From positions 190,055,154 through 190,119,153 of the forward strand of contig CM045762.1 of NCBI GenBank assembly GCA_025200525.1: a stretch of 64,000 nt of DNA, given 5' to 3'. A program made the translations under genes and the position numbers. Below, in pieces: positions 58,300-64,000 of the stretch. The notes beneath the pieces are model-generated. The model saw nothing but the letters and a program-made list of their open reading frames with translations, had not been told where the DNA came from and searched no databases. Each line of letters starts with the position of its first letter. Position 1 is the first letter of the stretch. This stretch comes from Camellia lanceoleosa. Taxonomy: Eukaryota; Streptophyta; Magnoliopsida; Ericales; Theaceae.

Positions 58300-59516
58300 G
58301 CAAGAGAGGTTTGTTAAACCCTTAATTGATGAAATCAATCTTGTGAACATTAGTCTTGAGAAGGACCCGCTTTGGTCGAGATCGGGTCCACGTTGTCTTG
58401 AGGAACGCGGCGCTTAGTCGCTTTGTTAAAAGATTTCAAAGATGTTTTCGCGTGGTCCTATGAAGACATGCCCGAATCGATCTGAGATTGCTGACACCGG
58501 ATCCCTCTTGACCGAGGCCCGACACATCAAGCGAAACTTCGAAGGATTCGCCTCGACCGCCATTAAGATCAAGGAAGAGGTCACCAAGCAAATTGGCGAG
58601 CTTCTATTTGGTATCCGAATACCCGACTTGGTTAGCCAACATTGTTCCAGTGCCGAAGAAGGATGGCAGAATCCGGGTATGTGTGGACTTCAGGGATTTG
58701 AACCGAGCCAGTCCGAAGGATGACTTTCCCTTGCTGCATATTGACGAATTGGTAGATTTCACAGCGGGGCATGCTTTGCTCTCGTTCATGGATGGCTTTT
58801 CAGGTTATAATCAGATAGTAATGGCACCCGAAGACCGGGAGAAGACTGCTTTTACCACCCCGTGGGGTACATATTGTTATAGAGTAATGACGTTTGGGTT
58901 GAAGAATGCTGGGGCTACATATCAGCGATTTGCAACCACGATATTACATGATATGATCCACAAAGAGGTCGAGGTGTATGTGGGCGACATGATTGTCAAG
59001 TCCAAAGAAAGAGAGGGCCACTACACCGCCTTGCAAAAGTTTTTCAAAGGATCGAGAATTTAATTGCGGTTGAATCCTCGAAATGTCGTTTGGCGTTCTG
59101 GCGGGAAAAATCTTTGGGATTCTGATTACAAAGGGCATCGAAGTCGACCCTTCCAAAATCAAGGCCATCTTAGAAATGCCACCACCAATGGTGAAAAGGA
59201 GGTGCGAGGCTTTCTAGGTAAAGTGCAATTCATAAGACGGTTTATCTCTAAACTAACCTTGACTTGTGAACCACTTTTTGGTCTCTTGAAGAAAGGAACG
59301 AAGTTCCATTGGGACGGCCGATGCCAAGCTGCGTTTGAACAAATTAAAGAGTATCTACAGAATCCGCCCGTGTTATCACCACCAAAGCCGGGGAAGCCGT
59401 TGATATTGTATCTATCAGTGACTGAGACTACAATGGGCTGTATGCTCGCACAAGAATCGGAAGATAAAGTGGAAAGGGCCATCTACTATCTGAGCAAGAA
59501 GATCTTTGGATTCTGA
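58300..59516 (+). pseudogene. pol: Reverse transcriptase of element C, active site altered
   Basis: Pre-RT text at 58330-58450 is frameshifted. From 58593: WLANIVPVPKKDGRIRVCVD, FRDLNRASPKDDFPLLHIDE, LSFMDGFSGYNQIVMAPEDR, FTTPWGTYCYRVMTFGLKNA, ATYQRFATTILHDMIHKEVE, then VYVGDMIVKSK. The catalytic YVDD box reads YVGD (GAC to GGC), which removes one metal-binding Asp. After a frameshift near 59060 the connection domain continues: KEVRGFLGKVQFIRRFISKL, FEQIKEYLQNPPVLSPPKPG, LSVTETTMGCMLAQESEDKV, ERAIYYLSKKIFGF. Confidence 0.88.
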
Positions 59517-60234
59517 GACCGCTACACTCCGCTGGTGAAGGCTTGACTAGCCTTGGTATGGGCTACTAGGTAGCTACGGCACTAACTGTTAGCTCACTCT
59601 GTAATGGTGGTTTCACGACTTGATCCCATTAAATATCTTTTAGAAACCGGCACTTACGGGTAGGCTAGCTCGTTGGTTCTTTGTTGCTTTCGAATTTGAT
59701 CTCAAGTATGTAACGCATAAGTCCGTAAAGGGAGAAGCGAGCGAGTTCCTTGCCACCGGTTGAAGGGATGAAGCGGTTGAGTACCTATTCGAGATGAAGA
59801 TATTACGCACGCCGAAGATGAAACTTGGGCGATGTACTTTGACGGGCGTCAAATCAATACGAATGCGGGATAGGAGTCTTTGCGATAGCGCTGGCGACTC
59901 CGTATCCTTAGCATTCAAACTCCGGTTCAAAGTCTCGAACAATGAGGCAGAGTATGAGGCATGTATTGCCGGGTTAGAAGCAGCCCTAGAACTAGGGGCA
60001 AGGCGTTTGGACGTTATTGGAGATTCGAACTTGGTTGTGTCTCAGGCGAAAGGAGACTGGAAAGTCAAGGAGGAAAAGATGATAATATATCACCAGACCT
60101 TGGATTTGTTAATTCCTCGGTTTGAAAAGCTAAGTTTCACTCACCTAGTGAGAGAGAACAACAGGTTCGCAGATTCGCTAGCAACTCTATCTTCCATGAT
60201 AGACATCCGTCGAGAATCCGGATGCGTCCGGTAA
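59517..60234 (+). pseudogene. pol: RNase H region of element C
   Basis: The connection to RNase H is broken (stops and missing bases 59517-59800). WAMYFDG can be read around 59825, shifted by a small gap. From about 59880 the frame is open: LAFKLRFKVSNNEAEYEACI, AGLEAALELGARRLDVIGDS, NLVVSQAKGDWKVKEEKMII, SFTHLVRENNRFADSLATLS. These are the RNase H E (NNEAEYEA), D (GDSNLVV) and late D (FADSLA) motifs. Confidence 0.82.
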
Positions 60235-61542
60235 TCATTGATCAAAAGTTTGCGCCCGACATATATGATCTACGCCATAGAAGAAGTGCGGGATAACAAC
60301 CCTTGGTATCATGACATATGCAATTTCTTGGAAAAGGAAGCATATCGACTTGGGGCTAACGTCAAACACAAAAGGGCAATCAGAAGAATGGCTGTTCAGT
60401 TTATCATCTGCGGGGGTAAATTGTACAAGAGAGGTCATCTGGGAATGCACAAGCTATGTGTGGAAGCTGGAGAATCGAAGCGCCTGATGGAGGCCATCCA
60501 TGGAGGAGAATGTGGGGCACATATGAACGGGGTGATGCTGGCACGAAAGATCCTCAGACAAGGCTACTACTGGTCTACCATGGAGGAAGATTGTATCGGC
60601 TTTGTTCGGCGATGCCACAAATGCCAGATTCACGCAAACCGCATGAACATCCCGCCGTCAAAGCTGTACAACATGACATCGCCATGGCCGTTTTCAGTTT
60701 GGGGGATCGATGTGATTGGAGCTGTTACCCCAAAGGGGTCGAATGGGCATGAGTATATCTTAGTAGCAATAGATTACTTTACAAAATGGGTCGAGGCCCA
60801 GTCCTATGCAGTGTTGAAGGCTTCGCATGTCGCAAAGTTTATCAGAAACAACATTATCTGCCGTTATGGAGTCCCGAACGAGATCATTTCAGACAACGGT
60901 TCTCATTTCAAGAAAGAGGTGATTGATTTGCTGGAGAAGTATAATGTGGCTTTTCATAAGTCATCCACATATCGGCCGCAGACCAACGGAGGCGATTGAG
61001 GCCGCCAACAAGAACATCAAACACATCTTGCAGAAGATGGTAGAAACCTATCGGATTTGGCGGACAAGTTGCCATTCGCTCTGTGGGGCTCTGGGACTTC
61101 AATTAGAACTTCAAGCTGGAGCAACTCCTTATTATTTGGTCTATGGGATGGAAGCCGTTCTACCGATTGAGATTGAGGTTCCATCATTGCAGTGTTGGTG
61201 AGTGTCGAGATAAATTTGATTAGCGTGAGTAGGTTCGAGGAACTTATGCTCTTTGATGAAAGAAGGCTGAAAGCATTGTACCATGTCCAAGGTTATCAGC
61301 GTAGAATCGCCCGGGCTTTCAACAAGAAGGTTAAGTCCAGGAATTTGAAGGAAGGAGATTTGGTGCTCAAGGACAACCGAGCTCCCATCCACGACCCAAG
61401 GGGCAAGTTCAGACCTAATTGGACGGGTCCCTATATCATCAAGTCTGTATGGACAGGTGGAGCTGTGGTTCTGATGGACCTAGATGGCCTAGAGTTCTCC
61501 CAACCGATCAACATGGACAAGCTGAAGAAATATCACCCCTGA
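60235..61542 (+). pseudogene. pol: Integrase of element C, frameshift at catalytic Glu
   Basis: Zinc-finger region AIHGGECGAHMNGVMLARKI, CIGFVRRCHKCQIHAN. Catalytic core with FSVWGIDVIGAVTPKGSNGH (first Asp) and EIISDNGSHFKKEVIDLLEK (second Asp). At TYRPQTNGG an extra G (near 60990) shifts the frame just before the conserved Glu in AIEAANKNIKHIL, which continues in another frame. The C-terminal part (ATPYYLVYGMEAVLPIEIEV, LYHVQGYQRRIARAFNKKVK, GDLVLK, GKFRPNWTGPYIIKSVW) is a GPY/F module ending MDKLKKYHP and TGA. Other indels lie near 61060-61200. Confidence 0.88.
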
Positions 61543-62115
61543 GAGGCTCGCTAGGCCGAAAACCCGGAAGGGCGACCTAGGCAAAATTCAGAGCACGAAA
61601 AATTAGAAAATATAAAACCGAGCTCATAAGGTTGAAAACCATAAAGGCGGCCTTGGCAAAAGTTAGGCGCAAAGGAGAGTGAAAATACTCGAGTGAACCC
61701 AAGCTGAACTACGTGGGCTTGATTCCCATCCTTGGGATCGTGGCGACTTCATCTGAAGTCGACCATAAACATTTTCCCCGATCAGCTTGGTCTATTTGAT
61801 CACCTTGGTCATCTTTGTCCATCAGCATTCATCGCAATCTCCGGTGCAGTGCTATTCAGACTAGGGGCAACTTTCCGTTGCCATGCTTGGTCTGCAGTAC
61901 TATTCAAACTAGGGGCAATTTTCCAATTGCAGGAATCTGGGGTTGTGCATCTCAGTGACAAATTTCAGGCGTGTCCAGTTCTGATCCATATCGAAAATGG
62001 TTTTGAAAAGTTTTGATAAAAGATGACTTCGTTTAGATAAATCTTTTTACAACTAAGACCATTTCTGGACCAAAACGGAAAATTTTCAGTACCACAACCT
62101 TCAATTTCATTGATT
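61543..62115 (+). other. Post-pol region of element C
   Basis: Matches element A at 24960-25700: AACCCGGAAGGGCGACCTAG, CTTGATTCCCATCCTTGGGA, and two copies of a CTATTCA(G/A)ACTAGGGGCAA unit (61850 and 61902). No protein recognised. Confidence 0.6.
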
Positions 62116-63496
62116 TCAAATAGAGTTCTCTTGCTCTTGCATACAATTGAAGTTGCTTTTTATTACATTCATAAAGAAAACTTGAAAAGTACTAATAAAG
62201 CAATAAATCCGGGGCATGGTCAAGTCAAATGTCCCTGCATCCCCTCCTAGAGCTGGTCGAAGCCTCTGATGCCAAAGTGGGTCCCTCCTGTGCTTCTTCA
62301 TTAAGCCAATCCAAGCACTCATCAGACAAAGTACAACTGAAAGTGGGAGCGGGGGCCAGGAGTTCTCTCGTCCTCCATCTTTGTGGCATCTAGACATTGT
62401 GAGCCTCGGATTAGGAATGCAAGGGTACTCTATCCTTCCGTGAGCAAGTCGATCTTGACCAAAGCGGCGCGAGATCTGGAATGGGAAGTAGAAAACACGG
62501 TAAGCCAAGCCAATCAATTGGACCCCCGCCTGACGGGTCATAGTATAACTCAGCATTGGGAGATTGAGCCATGGGCACCGCCAAGCAATCGTCTGCAGAC
62601 AAAGCGCACACCCCCTCAAACCACCAACTCCCATCAAGAGCGTCAACTAGGCGTTGCCTGAAGAAATAGCCGCGCGCTGAATATGCTGGGCAAGAGTCCA
62701 CAACCTTCAGTTTATCCATTAACCACACCTGGGAGGGATAAAAAAAAAAAATTGATGAGAGAATAAAGAATAGAGAAATGCGATGAGAGAAAAAAGTAAG
62801 AAAGGGGTTTTGTGAGAAAAACCGAGCACGAGAGCCAGTGATGTGAGCAAACATAAAAAGTGAGATAGGGTGGGAAACATTACTGCGGTAATAGTGGACT
62901 CCTGCTAATCGGTCGTCTCCAGAAGCGATAAAAAGGCGTCTAAGCCAGCGGTGTCTCGGCCGGGACCATGGCAATGCGGCTTTGCCCTCCTTCAAGCCTT
63001 TGGCAACTTCAATCAGCAGGACCTTTGGATCCTCCGGAACGAGAGACGAAAATGAGATAGCATACATAGGCAGAGGCGTGCCGAAAGCCTTGCCAGTGAT
63101 GGTCGCCACGATCACCAGTCTCAGAAAAACGACAGACCAAGCTCGGAATGTCTAGAATCCCGTCACAAATCAGAGAACGAGCATCGGGTATTGAGAGCCC
63201 ACACATTTGTCCTAAGGCTTGAGCATGGCCAAAACGAAATTGGGGTAGGATTTCCTCATTGCTTGATTCCATTAGAGCTTGGAAATCTTCGAAAGTGGGA
63301 CATACTTCTTGTCCGCTAAAGCTAAAGACATGCGTTACCGGGTTCCAGAACCTTGCCGCGGCATGGAGGAACGGAAAATGCAGCGGGGTGCGGCGCAAAG
63401 TGAATAGTGCATTTATCGAAAGCAGGAAACCCGACTTTTCAGGCCGTCCAAGTTGTTAATCCAAGTTGCGAGATTTTGAGCAAGAAATTCCTCCAT
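62116..63496 (-). pseudogene. Antisense ORF of element C (plant-mobile-domain/DUF7745-like), with intron
   Basis: On the minus strand a Met at 63496 starts MEEFLAQNLATWINNLDGLK. After a shift near 63415 it continues LRRTPLHFPFLHAAARFWNP, VTHVFSFSGQEVCPTFEDFQ, ALMESSNEEILPQF, and after a second shift near 63100 KAFGTPLPMYAI, RRLFIASGDDRLAGVHYY. An intron with donor near 62891 (GTAATG) and a T-rich acceptor near 62728 (TCCCAG) separates VWLMDKLKVVDSCPAYSARG and GGGPIDWLGLPC. The HAAARFWNP..FxF...E.cPT.EdF pattern resembles plant mobile-domain or DUF7745 proteins. Extra antisense ORFs are known in Tat elements (recalled from the literature). A decayed copy lies in element A. Confidence 0.68.
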
Positions 63497-64000
63497 TTGG
63501 AGTCAATCAGTCTGGAAATGAAGAAGACCACGAAGCTAAGATCTTTTGTAGAGGATAAGGTTGAGTGGAGGACACATGTCAACATTCTGCTGGTGCAGAC
63601 AGTCTACAGCCGACCGGCAGTAAATAGTGCCGACCGACCATAATTTTGTGCCGACCGACCAGATTATGTGCCGATGACCATCCTCCCCGGCCGATGGTCC
63701 TTGTGTCCAGCCGATGATCTTCCTTCTATGCTTTCTAAGCTTTCTATGCTGAATATTGGGGAATTCCACCCCTCCCAGCACTCTCCGGTGATTGATTCCC
63801 GTTGAGTCGCGCGTATTTGTTTATCGAGTTGTTGTATATTTGCTTATCGAGTTGTATGTCACTCACTTTAAGTCTTTGATGTGTCTAGCAAGTTGTGCTT
63901 GCACTTGGCTATTCTGTCGAGTCTTTGATTTGCTTATCGAGTTGTAGTTGGTTTACTACCTGATTATTACGATGCGATGCTTTGTTTTCATAAACATAAG
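63497..64000 (+). other. Element C internal sequence beyond the antisense ORF
   Basis: A CCGGC-type cluster (63606-63715) with GTGCCGACCGACC repeated three times, then several copies of the word TTATCGAGTTGT (63820-63950). It may hold the promoter of the antisense ORF. No gene recognised. Confidence 0.4.

Larger units (their letters stand above)
49537..64000 (+). mobile_element. Element C: Tat/Ogre-like LTR retrotransposon, continues past the window
   Basis: 5' LTR, PBS, leader, gag, protease, RT, RNase H and integrase follow in Ty3/gypsy order on the plus strand. An antisense ORF lies between integrase and the unseen 3' LTR. Frames are broken by stops and many 1-2-base gaps, so it is inactive as written. 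Lineage evidence: LTR of about 3.7 kb, TGGCGACTC-type PBS, G-patch after the protease, and an antisense extra ORF. The left flank is TCGAG; its right-hand target duplicate would be outside the window. Confidence 0.88.

Overview
The window is plant nuclear DNA, very probably from a eudicot. It has spliced genes with plant-type GT/AG introns, a chloroplast RNA-metabolism gene (HCF107), AT-rich intergenic DNA, and plant-specific mobile elements: Helitron, RTE-type LINE, MITEs, Copia, a Tekay-like solo LTR and several very large Tat/Ogre-like Ty3/gypsy elements. No tRNA, rRNA, CRISPR array or prokaryotic-type operon was seen. I cannot name the species from the sequence.

Layout. (1) 1-9.4 kb: a decayed two-exon coiled-coil gene. 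Its short intron is filled by an LTR-bounded insertion (399-8807, target duplication GCTTT). Nested in that is a 5.8-kb minus-strand Helitron (660-6467) that carries captured fragments of two host genes, SQD2 (sulfolipid synthase) and an NLR resistance gene. (2) 9.4-13.3 kb: no gene, but several inverted-repeat or MITE-like elements. (3) 13.3-37.0 kb: an eight-exon copy of HCF107 on the plus strand. It is broken by four kinds of lesion: in-frame TAG codons, a 1-bp deletion, a lost splice acceptor and a huge intron 2. Intron 1 holds a MITE and a 5'-truncated RTE LINE with a 17-bp target duplication. Intron 2 holds a complete 16.2-kb LTR retrotransposon (element A, 17021-33212, target duplication ATATC). 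(4) 37-42.8 kb: a terminal jacalin-lectin exon (minus strand), a Copia fragment, and a truncated minus-strand Tat-type LTR. (5) 42.8-49.5 kb: element B, the 3' LTR and hypervariable satellite-rich 3' region of a Tat-type element on the minus strand. (6) 49.5-64 kb: element C, a related plus-strand Tat element with LTR, gag, protease with G-patch, RT, RNase H, integrase, and an antisense intron-containing ORF. Its 3' LTR lies beyond the window.

How the parts relate. A, B and C are siblings of one superfamily. They share LTR ends (TGTAGACACC), a PBS that begins TGGCGACTC (A and C; B's is not in the window), a polypurine tract, a TATA box followed by a small hairpin, and a long near-perfect stem-loop about 470-510 nt downstream of the TATA box. 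That stem-loop varies between elements with compensatory base changes. The 3' untranslated regions of A and B sit at the same place in the element but contain entirely different tandem repeats. Element A has lost nearly all of its pol domain but kept its transposition signals, so it looks non-autonomous. Element C has recognisable but mutated pol domains.

Limits: homologies are recognised from memory of protein families, not from searches. LTR divergence and repeat periods were counted by eye. Many frames in element C carry small indels, which may be real decay or assembly error.
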